64,000 bases of DNA from the NCBI RefSeq assembly GCF_003939025.1, contig NZ_RQIH01000008.1:1-64000 (forward strand). The letters are read 5' to 3'. Below, one piece after another: positions 17,733-26,225 of the stretch. Position 1 is the first letter of the stretch; each line of letters opens with the position of its first letter. Origin of the DNA: Rhizobium sophoriradicis. Its GTDB lineage: Bacteria; Pseudomonadota; Alphaproteobacteria; Rhizobiales; Rhizobiaceae. The position numbers and the translations under genes are program-made. Under the pieces are notes generated by a model. That model saw only the letters and a program-made list of their open reading frames with translations, was not told where the DNA came from and searched no databases.

Positions 17733-18854
17733 ATGGCTTCGCTTGAGCAGAACACGGCGGCTGCGCCGACGGTCGATGAGCGCGTCAAACAAGTGAGTTT
17801 TTTAACACATATGATGCGGCGGCCCGAACTGGGTGCGGTCGCCGGCCTTGTCCTCGTCATCGTGTTTTTCTTTCTTACTGCAGATTCGACGATGTTCTCC
17901 CTTTCCGGCCTGATGACAATCATGGCGCCGGCATCGCAACTGGGAATCCTCGCCATAGCGGCGGCACTGCTCATGATCGGCGGAGAGTTCGATCTCTCGA
18001 TCGGCTCGATGGTGGCTTTCGCAGGATTGATCTTCGGCGTCATCCTGACCAATTTCGGTCAACCCCTTTCGGTTGCCATCGTCATGACGATGCTGTTTGC
18101 GGCGTTCATGGGCGCGATCAATGGGCAGATCGTCATCCACACCCGCCTGCCGTCGTTCATCGTGACTCTGGCATTTCTGTTCATACTGCGCGGCTTGACC
18201 CTCGTCGGTCTGAAATGGGCCACGGGCGGCTCGACGCAGCTTCGCGGCATCGGCGATCATGTGAAGGACAGTCCGCTGCTCGGGCTCTTTTCCGGCGATG
18301 CGCTGAAGGGCCTATTTGTCTGGCTTGCAGATCACGATCTGATCGACAAGTTCCCCAATGGCCTGCCGAAGGTCACGGGCATCCCGGTGTCGGTCTTGTG
18401 GTTCGTCGTGCTTGCCCTGGCTGCAACCTGGGTCCTGCTGCGCACCCGCATGGGCAACTGGATCTTCGCGGCCGGTGGCGATCCGAATGCAGCAAGAAAC
18501 TCAGGTGTGCCTGTCCATCGGGTGAAAACCGGCTTGTTCGCCTTGACGGCATGTGCCGCCGCGCTGGTCGCCATCATCACCGTGCTTGACGCCGGCTCGA
18601 CCGACGCCCGACGCGGTTTTCAAAAAGAGTTCGAGGCGATCATCGCCGCCGTCATTGGCGGGTGCCTGCTCACCGGCGGCTATGGCTCGGCGATCGGCGC
18701 CTTCTTCGGAGCGATTATCTTCGGCTCGGTTTCCATCGGCCTGACCTATACCAGGTTCGACTCCGACTGGTTTCAGGTCTTCCTCGGCTCGATGCTGCTG
18801 CTGGCTGTTCTCTTCAACAATTTCATTCGCCGCAAGGTTACCGGGGAGCGCTGA
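17733..18854 (+). CDS. Sugar ABC transporter permease (RbsC/XylH type)
   Basis: 373 residues from ATG 17733, which has GGAGGAG directly upstream; the frame is open back to 17616 but that part is non-coding in character. The protein is mostly hydrophobic with about ten membrane spans. [20 protein letters not shown] is the BPD_transp_2 signature of the ribose-type permeases. [17 protein letters not shown] and [21 protein letters not shown] are the conserved cytoplasmic coupling region. It forms the inner-membrane channel with the ATPase whose gene starts two bases after this stop codon. Confidence 0.93.
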   Translation: MASLEQNTAAAPTVDERVKQVSFLTHMMRRPELGAVAGLVLVIVFFFLTADSTMFSLSGLMTIMAPASQLGILAIAAALLMIGGEFDLSIGSMVAFAGLIFGVILTNFGQPLSVAIVMTMLFAAFMGAINGQIVIHTRLPSFIVTLAFLFILRGLTLVGLKWATGGSTQLRGIGDHVKDSPLLGLFSGDALKGLFVWLADHDLIDKFPNGLPKVTGIPVSVLWFVVLALAATWVLLRTRMGNWIFAAGGDPNAARNSGVPVHRVKTGLFALTACAAALVAIITVLDAGSTDARRGFQKEFEAIIAAVIGGCLLTGGYGSAIGAFFGAIIFGSVSIGLTYTRFDSDWFQVFLGSMLLLAVLFNNFIRRKVTGER

Positions 18855-18856
18855 TC

Positions 18857-19651
18857 ATGCCAGACGTCAATAACCGAACGCCGATCATCGAAGTAACCGA
18901 TATCGTCAAGCACTACGGCTCCGTGATCGCTCTCAACGGCGTGTCGATGCAAGTGTCGGCCGGAGAGGTATTGTGTCTCCTCGGAGACAATGGTGCCGGC
19001 AAATCCACCTTGATCAAGACGCTGTCTGGCGTCGTCCGGCCAAGCGGAGGTGTCTTCCTGGTCGAAGGCAAGCCGGTCAACTTCCGCAGCCCGCGCGACG
19101 CACTCGATGCAGGGATCGCGACGGTCTACCAGGACCTCGCAATGATTCCGCTGATGTCGATCACGCGTAATTTTTTCATGGGGCGGGAGCCTCGCAAAGG
19201 CATCTTCCCATTCCGTCACTTCGACCTCGCGCACTGCAACGATGTCACGCGTGAAGAGATGCGCAAAATCGGCATTGATATCCGCGATCCCAATCAGGCG
19301 GTGGGCACACTGTCGGGTGGCGAACGCCAATGCGTTGCGATTGCACGCGCGGTCTATTTCGGTGCCAAGATCCTTATTCTCGATGAGCCCACCTCGGCGC
19401 TCGGCGTGGCGCAAACTTCGATGGTGCTGAAATACATCCACCAGGTCCGACAAAACGGACTGGGCGTGATTTTCATCACCCACAATGTTCGGCACGCCTA
19501 TGCGGTCGCGGACCGCTTCACCATTCTCAACCGCGGTCAGACGCTCGGCACTTTTGCCAAGGCGGATATCGCGATGGACGAGCTTCAGAACCTGATGGCG
19601 GGCGGTAAGGAGCTGCAGCAACTGTCCGAGGAGCTCGGCGGCACAATCTAG
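18857..19651 (+). CDS. Sugar ABC transporter ATP-binding protein (single-domain RbsA type)
   Basis: 264 residues from ATG 18857, two bases after the permease stop; an in-frame extension to 18662 is an overlap artefact. Walker A is [11 protein letters not shown], the Q-loop is in VYQDLAMIP, the signature is [14 protein letters not shown] and Walker B is [12 protein letters not shown], with the switch His in [10 protein letters not shown]. Many ribose-type ATPases are double-domain proteins; this one is a single domain, as often seen in rhizobial inositol/ribose-like systems, and would act as a homodimer. Confidence 0.93.
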   Translation: MPDVNNRTPIIEVTDIVKHYGSVIALNGVSMQVSAGEVLCLLGDNGAGKSTLIKTLSGVVRPSGGVFLVEGKPVNFRSPRDALDAGIATVYQDLAMIPLMSITRNFFMGREPRKGIFPFRHFDLAHCNDVTREEMRKIGIDIRDPNQAVGTLSGGERQCVAIARAVYFGAKILILDEPTSALGVAQTSMVLKYIHQVRQNGLGVIFITHNVRHAYAVADRFTILNRGQTLGTFAKADIAMDELQNLMAGGKELQQLSEELGGTI

Positions 19652-19714
19652 CCCTGCTTATCCCCGCGGTGCCGGATTGGCTTTGGCAAGCTGCCGCATT
19701 CTCAATCAACAAAC

Positions 19715-20530
19715 ATGGAAATGGTCATGAACGACGGTCCGTCGAATACATCATCCCCCTTCACGCTCGCTGTCTGCGCCGAAATGGTCTTCAAGTCGCT
19801 TCCTGTGGTCGACAGGCTGAAGCGTATCAGCGAACTCGGCTTTCAGGCCGAAATCTGGGATTGGACAAAACACGACATCGCCACGCTTGCGCGATCGGGA
19901 GCGGTCTTTTCGTCAATGACCGGCTATGTGTCGGGCACGCTTGCCGATGATGAAGGTGCGGAAGAATTACTGCAAACCGCGAAGTTATCGATCCCCGTTG
20001 CCCGGCAGCTGAATTGCCCGCGTCTCAACCTGCACGGAACCGGCCTCGACGGCAATGGACTGCCGGTCGTCAAGGCTGACCAAGTGACGGGTGCGATGTG
20101 GCTCAAGGCGCGCGACACGCTGAAGCGCATTGCCGACCTCGGAGAGCAGGAGGGCGTGACCTTCGTGCTCGAAAACCTCAACCAAGCCGTCGATCACCCC
20201 AAGACCCCGTTTGCCAAGGCCGAGGATACGCTCGCGCTCGTTTCGTCCGTGAACCGGCCGGCGTTGAAGCTTAACCTCGATCTCTATCACGCCCAGATCG
20301 GTGAGGGGAACCTGATCGAGCTGTGCCGGCGGGCGCTGCCCTATATCGGCGAAATCCAGGTGGCGGATGTTCCCGGTCGCATGGAACCGGGCACCGGGGA
20401 GATCAACTACAAGGCCATCGCCCGCGCGCTCAAGGACATGGGCTATCGCGGCACGATCGGCATGGAGGCCTGGGCCTCGGGTGATGACGAGACGGCGCTT
20501 GCCCGCTTCCGCAACGCCTTCACCGTTTAG
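19715..20530 (+). CDS. Hydroxypyruvate-isomerase-like TIM barrel protein
   Basis: About 271 residues from ATG 19715; ATG 19727 is an alternative with a better purine run in front. The AP-endonuclease-2 (xylose isomerase-like) barrel of the Hyi family is recognised by NLHGTGLDG, TFVLENLNQ (metal-binding Glu), LKLNLDLYHAQIGEG (metal-binding Asp and His), IGEIQVADVPGRMEPGTGEI and GYRGTIGMEAW (last metal Glu). Enzymes of this family isomerise hydroxypyruvate or keto-sugars. Lying between the transporter and the oxidoreductase, it probably acts on the imported sugar or its oxidation product. Confidence 0.85.
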   Translation: MEMVMNDGPSNTSSPFTLAVCAEMVFKSLPVVDRLKRISELGFQAEIWDWTKHDIATLARSGAVFSSMTGYVSGTLADDEGAEELLQTAKLSIPVARQLNCPRLNLHGTGLDGNGLPVVKADQVTGAMWLKARDTLKRIADLGEQEGVTFVLENLNQAVDHPKTPFAKAEDTLALVSSVNRPALKLNLDLYHAQIGEGNLIELCRRALPYIGEIQVADVPGRMEPGTGEINYKAIARALKDMGYRGTIGMEAWASGDDETALARFRNAFTV

Positions 20531-20570
20531 ATTTCGATAGTCAAGACTTACAGATAATGGAGAGACATCA

Positions 20571-21563
20571 ATGATCAGATTTGGAGTGATCGGCGCCGGC
20601 CGCATAGGCAAGGTGCATGCCGCAACTATCGCGGCGAACCCGAAAGCGAAGCTCGCCTATGTGGCGGATGCCTTCAAGGCATCGGCAGAGGCGCTTGCCG
20701 CGCAGACCGGCGCCGGGGTTGCCGACGCGGAGGACGTCATCAACTCCGCCGACGTCGATGCGATCCTTATCGCGACACCGACCCCGAGCCACGCCGACCT
20801 CATCGAGGCGGCGGCACGCGCCGGCAAGGCAATCCTTTGCGAAAAGCCGGTATCCCTTTCGGTCGAGCGCATCAATAGCTGCCTCGACGTCGTTGAGAAA
20901 AACAGGTCGACCTTGATGATCGGCTTCAATCGCCGCTTTGACCCGAACTTCGCGAGTGTGGAAGCGCGCCTGCGCCGGGGCGATGTCGGAGCAATTGAAA
21001 TCGTGACGATCACCAGCCGGGATCCAGCGCCGCCGCCTGCCGACTACGTCAAATCCTCCGGTGGTCTGTTCCGCGACATGATGATCCATGACTTCGACAT
21101 GGCCCGCTTCCTCATGGGCGAGGAATTCGTCGTCGTGAACGCGCTGGGGTCGTCTCTCGTCGACAAGGCAATCGGAGCCGAGGGCGATGTGGATACTGCC
21201 GCCGTGCAGATGCAGACGGCTTCGGGCCGTATTGCCGTGATCACCAATTCGCGCCGGGCGACCTATGGCTACGACCAGCGCATCGAAGTCCATGGAGCTG
21301 CCGGCATGCTCGCGGCGAAGAATATCCATGCCACGAGCGTCGAGCTTTCCAATGCGAACGGCGTCAGCGGCGATCCTGTTCAATATTTCTTCCTCGAACG
21401 CTATGCACAGGCCTACGCCAACGAGATCAACGCCTTCATCGAAGCGATCGACAGCGGCAACTCCTCGCCGCGGCCAGGGGGGCTGGATGGGCTCCAGGCT
21501 CAGAAATTGGCGGAGGCCGCTACTGTGAGCTGGCAGACAGGCAGGCCAGTTGCCGTCAATTGA
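20571..21563 (+). CDS. iolG: Gfo/Idh/MocA oxidoreductase, inositol 2-dehydrogenase-like
   Basis: 330 residues. An N-terminal NAD(P) Rossmann fold begins FGVIGAGRIGKVHAATI. ILCEKPVSLSVE follows, with the EKP motif whose lysine is catalytic, then MIGFNRRFDPNF and the second catalytic area GLFRDMMIHDFDMARFL with the conserved Asp and His. Length and motifs match myo-inositol/chiro-inositol dehydrogenases (IolG). It ends the LacI-controlled transport operon, 40 bp after the isomerase-like gene, consistent with oxidation of an imported cyclitol. A related polyol or glucoside substrate is not excluded. Confidence 0.82.
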   Translation: MIRFGVIGAGRIGKVHAATIAANPKAKLAYVADAFKASAEALAAQTGAGVADAEDVINSADVDAILIATPTPSHADLIEAAARAGKAILCEKPVSLSVERINSCLDVVEKNRSTLMIGFNRRFDPNFASVEARLRRGDVGAIEIVTITSRDPAPPPADYVKSSGGLFRDMMIHDFDMARFLMGEEFVVVNALGSSLVDKAIGAEGDVDTAAVQMQTASGRIAVITNSRRATYGYDQRIEVHGAAGMLAAKNIHATSVELSNANGVSGDPVQYFFLERYAQAYANEINAFIEAIDSGNSSPRPGGLDGLQAQKLAEAATVSWQTGRPVAVN

Positions 21564-21665
21564 CGTCATGGCGATGCAGTCCGGTCCATATCGCCCGCTG
21601 TATCGCCCATCCCAAGAAATGCGACGACTTATCCTGCGCGAAATGCATCTGCCACGGAGGTGCCA

Positions 21666-21968
21666 ATGTCAGTCATGTGTCCTTTGAGAGATCAACGTCC
21701 TCAAACTTTTCAGGAACTAAAACAGTTCATCGCTGAGGGACGAATCTTCCTCCCGCACCAGGTGGAACAGGTGGCCAGGCGGATGCTTGAGCAGCCGGAC
21801 ATGATTGCTTTCGAGAGCGCTGCAGTAGTCGCAAAAAACTGCGGCGTTTCGCAAACGACAGTGATACGGCTGAGCAGCCTTCTCGGAATTGGATCGTACC
21901 GAGGGTTGAAGAAACTCTGTGCCAGCTATGTTCGAGAACGCTCCAAAGGCATATCGCACCCTCATTGA
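21666..21968 (+). CDS. RpiR-type helix-turn-helix protein without sugar-binding domain
   Basis: 100 residues; GGAGG precedes ATG 21666 by five bases (GTG 21660 would overlap it). The sequence FQELKQFIAEGRIFLPHQVEQVARRML, MIAFESAAVVAKNCGVSQTTVIRLSSLLGIGSYRGLKKLC matches the N-terminal HTH_6 domain of RpiR regulators, but the SIS sugar-phosphate-binding domain that normally follows is absent; the frame ends at TGA. It is either a truncated remnant of an rpiR gene or a stand-alone DNA-binding protein. It follows iolG by about 100 bp in the same direction. Confidence 0.65.
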   Translation: MSVMCPLRDQRPQTFQELKQFIAEGRIFLPHQVEQVARRMLEQPDMIAFESAAVVAKNCGVSQTTVIRLSSLLGIGSYRGLKKLCASYVRERSKGISHPH

Positions 21969-22024
21969 GTCCCTGAGCCGCCGTCGTGCAATAGTCGATC
22001 CGGTGCCCCAAATTGCAGGCCGTT

Positions 22025-22711
22025 TCAGCTCTCCAGGCCGAGGCTCGTCTGCAGGCGGCTGATATAGGCTTCGAGGCCGCCGACCATGTCGAAGCGATCG
22101 GGGTCACGCAGCCAGAGCATCTGCAGGCCGTCCATCACGGCGATCAGTTCCGCCGCCATCGCTTGCCCGTCGATGCCGGCATTGATCATGCCGTCGACGG
22201 CGGCCCGCTCAAAGGTCGCGGCGATGTGCTTCTGCATCTCCGTGGTGCGATCGAAAAACCAGGCTTTGGCGGGGTGGTCCTTCATCAGGCTTTCGGCATT
22301 GAGGATGGCGAAGGCTCTGATGACCTCGACCATTCCGGCGTTGCGGCGGAAGATTTCGACCATGCCCCTGAGCAGGCCGCGAAGATCGGCGCGATAGTGG
22401 CCGATGAAATCGGCGCTATCGAGATCGCGCTTGGCGAGGATCGCCAGCAGCAGATCGACCTTGGTCGGGAAGTGATGCAGCAGACCCGGCAGCGACAGGC
22501 CGACATCGCGGGCGATGTCGCCGATCGCAGCGCTCTGATAGCCGTCTTCGGCAAAACGCCGCATCGCCGCGGCGAGGATCTCCGCACGGCGTGTCTCCCC
22601 CTTGCGGGAGCGGCGGCGGCGCCTTTCCTCCGCGACGTTCTGTTCCGACAATTCTGCCATCATTCCCCGGTACTGTCCTATGCTCTCCTTCCATACATCA
22701 GCTTTGCCCAA
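22025..22711 (-). CDS. TetR-family transcription regulator
   Basis: Up to 228 residues (ATG 22711); starts at 22663 or 22660 (MMAELSEQN) are as likely. The TetR helix-turn-helix is ETRRAEILAAAMRRFAEDGY, then IGDIARDVGLSLPGLLHHFPTKVDLLLAIL. The C-terminal ligand domain is helical and ends LWLRDPDRFDMVGGLEAYI. It is divergent from the GH3 beta-glucosidase gene, with a 16-bp palindrome in the gap that is a plausible operator, so it probably represses the glucosidase. Confidence 0.9.
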   Translation of the reverse strand: MGKADVWKESIGQYRGMMAELSEQNVAEERRRRRSRKGETRRAEILAAAMRRFAEDGYQSAAIGDIARDVGLSLPGLLHHFPTKVDLLLAILAKRDLDSADFIGHYRADLRGLLRGMVEIFRRNAGMVEVIRAFAILNAESLMKDHPAKAWFFDRTTEMQKHIAATFERAAVDGMINAGIDGQAMAAELIAVMDGLQMLWLRDPDRFDMVGGLEAYISRLQTSLGLES

Positions 22712-22726
22712 TTGACATCTTAAAAA

Positions 22727-22742
22727 TACCGAGTAATCGGTA
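22727..22742. promoter_or_regulatory. Palindromic TetR operator candidate upstream of the GH3 gene
   Basis: TACCGA-GTAA-TCGGTA is a perfect 6-bp inverted repeat with a 4-base spacer, ending 28 bp before the glucosidase ATG. A TTGACA box lies just upstream at 22712-22717, so the palindrome falls across the spacer and -10 region of the likely promoter, which suits repression. Confidence 0.6.
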
Positions 22743-22770
22743 GGTTTAAGAGCTTGCTTGGGAGGTTTGC

Positions 22771-25236
22771 ATGATCGATTCCATTCTCGACCAGATGACG
22801 CTGGAGGAGCAGGTCTCGCTGTTGTCGGGCGCCGATTTCTGGACGACGGTTCCGGTCGAGCGTCTCGGCGTGCCGAAGATCAAGGTGACGGATGGACCGA
22901 ACGGCGCGCGCGGCGCCGGTTCGCTGGTCGCCGGCGTCAAGGCGACTTGCTTCCCCGTCGCCATTGCGCTCGGGGCCAGCTGGAATCCCGGCATCGTCAA
23001 ACAGATGGGCGCGGCACTTGGGCGCCAGGCAAAGAGCAAGGGTGCCGCCGTGCTGCTCGCGCCCACGGTCAATATCCATCGCTCCGGCCTCAACGGCCGC
23101 AATTTCGAATGTTATTCCGAAGATCCGATGCTGACTGCGGAACTCGCCGTCGCCTATATCGAGGGCGTGCAGGGCGAAGGGGTCGCGGCGACAATCAAGC
23201 ATTTCGCCGGCAATGAATCGGAGATCGAGCGGCAGACCATGTCTTCCGATATCGACGAGCGGACGCTGCGCGAAATCTACCTGCCGCCCTTCGAACAGGC
23301 GGTGCGCCGCGCCGGCGTGATGGCGGTCATGTCCTCCTACAACCGCCTGAACGGCACCTATACGAGCGAGCATCACTGGCTGCTGACCAAGGTGCTGCGC
23401 GAGGAATGGGGTTTTGACGGCATCGTCATGTCCGACTGGTTCGGCTCTCACTCGACGGCTGAGACGATCAATGCCGGCCTCGATCTCGAAATGCCGGGCC
23501 CGGCGCGCGATCGCGGCGAGAAGCTGGTTGCGGCCGTGCGCGAGGGCAAGGTCGATGCCGCGACGGTGCGCGCTGCGGCGCGGCGCATATTGGTTTTGCT
23601 GGAGCGGGTCGGCGCGTTCGAGAAAGAACCCGATCTCACCGAGCGGGCGGTCGACCTGCCGGAAGACCGGGCGCTGATCCGGCGTCTCGGCGCAGAAGGC
23701 GCGGTGCTTCTGAAGAACGACGGCATCCTGCCGCTTGCGAGGACCTCGCTCGATCGCATCGCTGTCATCGGACCGAATGCGGCAAGCGCGCGGGTCATGG
23801 GCGGCGGCAGTGCGCAGATCGCGGCGCATTATACCGTGAGCCCGCTCGAAGGCATTCGCGCGGCTCTCTCCAATGCCAACAGCATCAGCCATGCCGTCGG
23901 CTGCCGCCACAATCGGCTGATCGATGTGTTCAAGGGAAAGATCGCGGTCGAATATTTCAACGGCCGCGGCTGCAAGGGCGATCCGCTGCACGTCGAAACG
24001 GTCGACAAGGGCGAATTCTTCTGGTTCGAACTGCCGTCGGGCGAGCTCGATCCCGCCGCTTTCTCGGCCCGCATGACGATGCAATTCGTGCCGGAGGAGA
24101 GCGGCGAGCATGTGTTCGGCATGACCAATGCCGGACTGGCGCGGCTCTTCGTCGACGGTGTACTGACCGTCGACGGCCATGACGGCTGGACGCGCGGCGA
24201 GAACTATTTCGGCACCGCCAACGACGAACAGCGCGGCACGTTGATGCTCGAGGCCGGCCGGTCATATGAGATCACCGTCGAGTATGAACCATCCACGGCG
24301 ACAGAGGAGGGGATCAACCTCATCGCCGTCCGCTTCGGCGTCGAAAAGCCGCTTGGCGAGGTTGACATCGAGTCGGCCGTCGAAACCGCCCGTAATGCCG
24401 ATGTGGCGCTTCTCTTTGTCGGCCGCGACGGCGAATGGGATACGGAGGGACTGGACCTGCCCGACATGCGGCTGCCGGGCCGACAGGAGGAACTGATCGA
24501 GCGGGTTGCGGCCGCCAACGCCAACACGGTGGTGGTGCTGCAGACCGGCGGCCCGGTGGAAATGCCCTGGCTCGGCAAGGTTCGCGCCGTGCTGCAGATG
24601 TGGTATCCGGGGCAGGAACTCGGCAATGCCGTCGCCGACGTGCTGTTCGGCGACGTCGAGCCGGGCGGACGCCTGCCGCAGACCTTCCCGAAGGCGCTTG
24701 CCGATAACGCCGCCATCACCGGTGATCCCGCCGTCTATCCCGGCAAGGACGGGCATGTGCACTATGCCGAAGGCGTCTTCGTCGGCTACCGTCACCACGA
24801 CAGCCGCGCCGTCGAGCCGCTCTTTCCTTTCGGTTTCGGGCTTGGCTATACGCGCTTCAGCTGGGACAAGCCGCGACTGTCGGTGAGCGAGATGGATGCT
24901 GACGGCGTGATCGTCAGCGTCGACCTGACCAATATCGGCGATCGGGCGGGGTCGGAACTGGTTCAGCTTTATGTGCGTTCGCCCAAATCCAAAGTGGCAC
25001 GGCCGGACAAGGAACTGCGCGCCTTTGCCAAGCTTTCGCTGCAGCCTGGCGAAACGGGCACGGCGGTCCTGAAGGTCCTGCCGCGCGATCTCGCTTACTT
25101 TGACCCTGAGGCCGGTGCCTTCCGGGCAGAGCCGGGTGACTATCAGCTGGTTATTGCAGCCAACGCCATAGATATAAAATCCGTGATCGATCTGCGGTCA
25201 CCGGCCAGCTATCTGTTGCCGCCGTCGCACGCGTGA
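22771..25236 (+). CDS. GH3 beta-glucosidase with PA14 domain
   Basis: 821 residues; GGGAGG lies seven bases before the ATG. The GH3 N-terminal barrel has KVTDGPNGARG, KHFAGNESEIER (the KH..GN motif that binds substrate) and GIVMSDWFGSHST, whose aspartate in MSDW is the nucleophile. A PA14 insert (about residues 390-540) has EESGEHVFGMTNAGLARLFVDG. The alpha/beta sandwich follows (VALLFVGRDGEWDTEG, LPGRQEELI, QMWYPGQELGNAVADVLFG) and a fibronectin-III-like end domain. There is no signal peptide, so it is cytoplasmic and would hydrolyse imported beta-glucosides. Layout matches KdgA/BglB-type enzymes with PA14. Confidence 0.95.
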   Translation: MIDSILDQMTLEEQVSLLSGADFWTTVPVERLGVPKIKVTDGPNGARGAGSLVAGVKATCFPVAIALGASWNPGIVKQMGAALGRQAKSKGAAVLLAPTVNIHRSGLNGRNFECYSEDPMLTAELAVAYIEGVQGEGVAATIKHFAGNESEIERQTMSSDIDERTLREIYLPPFEQAVRRAGVMAVMSSYNRLNGTYTSEHHWLLTKVLREEWGFDGIVMSDWFGSHSTAETINAGLDLEMPGPARDRGEKLVAAVREGKVDAATVRAAARRILVLLERVGAFEKEPDLTERAVDLPEDRALIRRLGAEGAVLLKNDGILPLARTSLDRIAVIGPNAASARVMGGGSAQIAAHYTVSPLEGIRAALSNANSISHAVGCRHNRLIDVFKGKIAVEYFNGRGCKGDPLHVETVDKGEFFWFELPSGELDPAAFSARMTMQFVPEESGEHVFGMTNAGLARLFVDGVLTVDGHDGWTRGENYFGTANDEQRGTLMLEAGRSYEITVEYEPSTATEEGINLIAVRFGVEKPLGEVDIESAVETARNADVALLFVGRDGEWDTEGLDLPDMRLPGRQEELIERVAAANANTVVVLQTGGPVEMPWLGKVRAVLQMWYPGQELGNAVADVLFGDVEPGGRLPQTFPKALADNAAITGDPAVYPGKDGHVHYAEGVFVGYRHHDSRAVEPLFPFGFGLGYTRFSWDKPRLSVSEMDADGVIVSVDLTNIGDRAGSELVQLYVRSPKSKVARPDKELRAFAKLSLQPGETGTAVLKVLPRDLAYFDPEAGAFRAEPGDYQLVIAANAIDIKSVIDLRSPASYLLPPSHA

Positions 25237-25467
25237 TTGCCTACCGTGGTGATGCCTCTGCTTGTCATCAGATCTTCTCCCAAAATCTTCCATCAGTCGA
25301 AGAACATCTTCAGGTGCCAAACGATTTAGGTGAACAAAAACAGCCTTCAAGAGGCCGTGGGCTGGCCCGAAATCCGTGTCAAATTTTTTTTGACGCACCT
25401 CTTGAATCGAAAAAACATGCAAACCAGATCATGCTCGTCGGCTGCGCAAAGCGGGCCGGCAATCAGA

Positions 25468-25527
25468 GTGGAGACGCAGGTTTGCGACGCGTCTCCACCC
25501 CATGTTGCTTTACGGAGGATATGGCTA
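25468..25527 (+). promoter_or_regulatory. ROSE-like RNA thermometer in the leader of the small heat shock gene
   Basis: Two hairpins are visible. The first has 10-bp perfect arms GTGGAGACGC / GCGTCTCCAC (25468-25477 and 25489-25498). The second pairs CCAT, G and TTGCT (25500-25509) with AGGA, T and ATGG (25516-25524), leaving the G of TTGCT unpaired. Pairing of a UUGCU motif with the Shine-Dalgarno AGGA is the hallmark of ROSE elements, which control small heat shock genes in rhizobia by melting at high temperature. Folding was done by eye. Confidence 0.68.
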
Positions 25528-25997
25528 TGAGAAACGAACTTGACTTCGCTCCCCTTTACCGGTCCAGCATCGGCTTCGACCGTGTCTTCAACCTGCTGAA
25601 CAATGCGCAGCGGCTGCAAGCGATCGACGCGTGGCCGCCCTACGACATCGTCAAGACGGGCGAAGACGATTACCGCATTCAAATGGCGGTTGCTGGTTTC
25701 GCCGAGGCCGACCTCGAAATCACCCAGGAGCGGAACGTCCTTGTGGTAAAAGGGCAGAAGGCCGAAGCGAAAGACGGTGAGTACCTGCATCGCGGCATCG
25801 CCGGGCGTACATTTGAGCGCCGCTTCGAGCTCGCGGATCACGTCAGGGTCGAGAATGCCTCGCTGATGAATGGTATTCTCTCGATCGCGCTGAAGCGTGA
25901 AGTGCCTGAAGCCATGAAGCCGCGCAAGATTGCCATTGGAGATGGCTCCTTTCAGCAGGCGCCTCTTCAGATCGAAGCCGAGCGTCAGGTGGCTTAA
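25527..25997 (+). CDS. Small heat shock protein, Hsp20/IbpA family
   Basis: 156 residues from ATG 25527 (GGAGG at good spacing; ATG 25521 is too close). It begins FAPLYRSSIGFDRVFNLL, as IbpA-type proteins do. The alpha-crystallin domain covers about residues 35-130: YDIVKTGEDDYRIQMAVAGF, VLVVKGQKAE, YLHRGIAGRTFERRFELADH and ASLMNGILSIALKREVPE, with the conserved NGIL.I motif. It holds unfolding proteins in the cytosol during heat stress. Expression is probably controlled by the ROSE-like leader, and a small gene follows closely. Confidence 0.93.
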   Translation: MRNELDFAPLYRSSIGFDRVFNLLNNAQRLQAIDAWPPYDIVKTGEDDYRIQMAVAGFAEADLEITQERNVLVVKGQKAEAKDGEYLHRGIAGRTFERRFELADHVRVENASLMNGILSIALKREVPEAMKPRKIAIGDGSFQQAPLQIEAERQVA

Positions 25998-26010
25998 GGA
26001 GAGCTTCTTC

Positions 26011-26151
26011 ATGAAGTCTCGGATAAAGCCGTTTATCGTGCAGATAAAGAAACGTCGCGGAAGCATCGCGAAGGATGCGGGAAAGCCTCTGCTTTTGAAG
26101 CAACTAGGCAAGCTCCGCACCGCGACCTCGGGTCTTGAAGCACGAACCTGA
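26011..26151 (+). CDS. Small hypothetical protein, 46 residues
   Basis: ATG 26011 is preceded by AGGAGAG at about eight bases and lies 13 bp after the heat shock gene stop. It encodes a very basic peptide starting MKSRIKPFIVQIKKRRG and ending SGLEART, directly before a terminator hairpin. The strong ribosome site and position inside the transcription unit argue that it is real; the lysine/arginine-rich composition suggests nucleic acid or ribosome contact, but no family is recognised. Confidence 0.6.
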   Translation: MKSRIKPFIVQIKKRRGSIAKDAGKPLLLKQLGKLRTATSGLEART

Positions 26152-26168
26152 ACAGGACTTGCACAGCA

Positions 26169-26198
26169 AAAGGGCCGGCGCCGCGTGGCCGGCCCTTT
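26169..26198. terminator. Bidirectional terminator hairpin
   Basis: AAAGGGCCGGC (26169-26179) pairs perfectly with GCCGGCCCTTT (26188-26198) around an 8-base loop. The A-run and T-run at the stem base suit termination from both sides: the heat shock unit on the plus strand and the OmpA-like gene on the minus strand. Confidence 0.75.
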
Positions 26199-26225
26199 AT
26201 AGTGGAAGCAAGTACGATTCCCCGA

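Noticed and set aside
22720..24180. 486-codon open frame on the minus strand
   Set aside because: Antisense to the GH3 gene and crossing the TetR operator region; composition is typical of a shadow frame.
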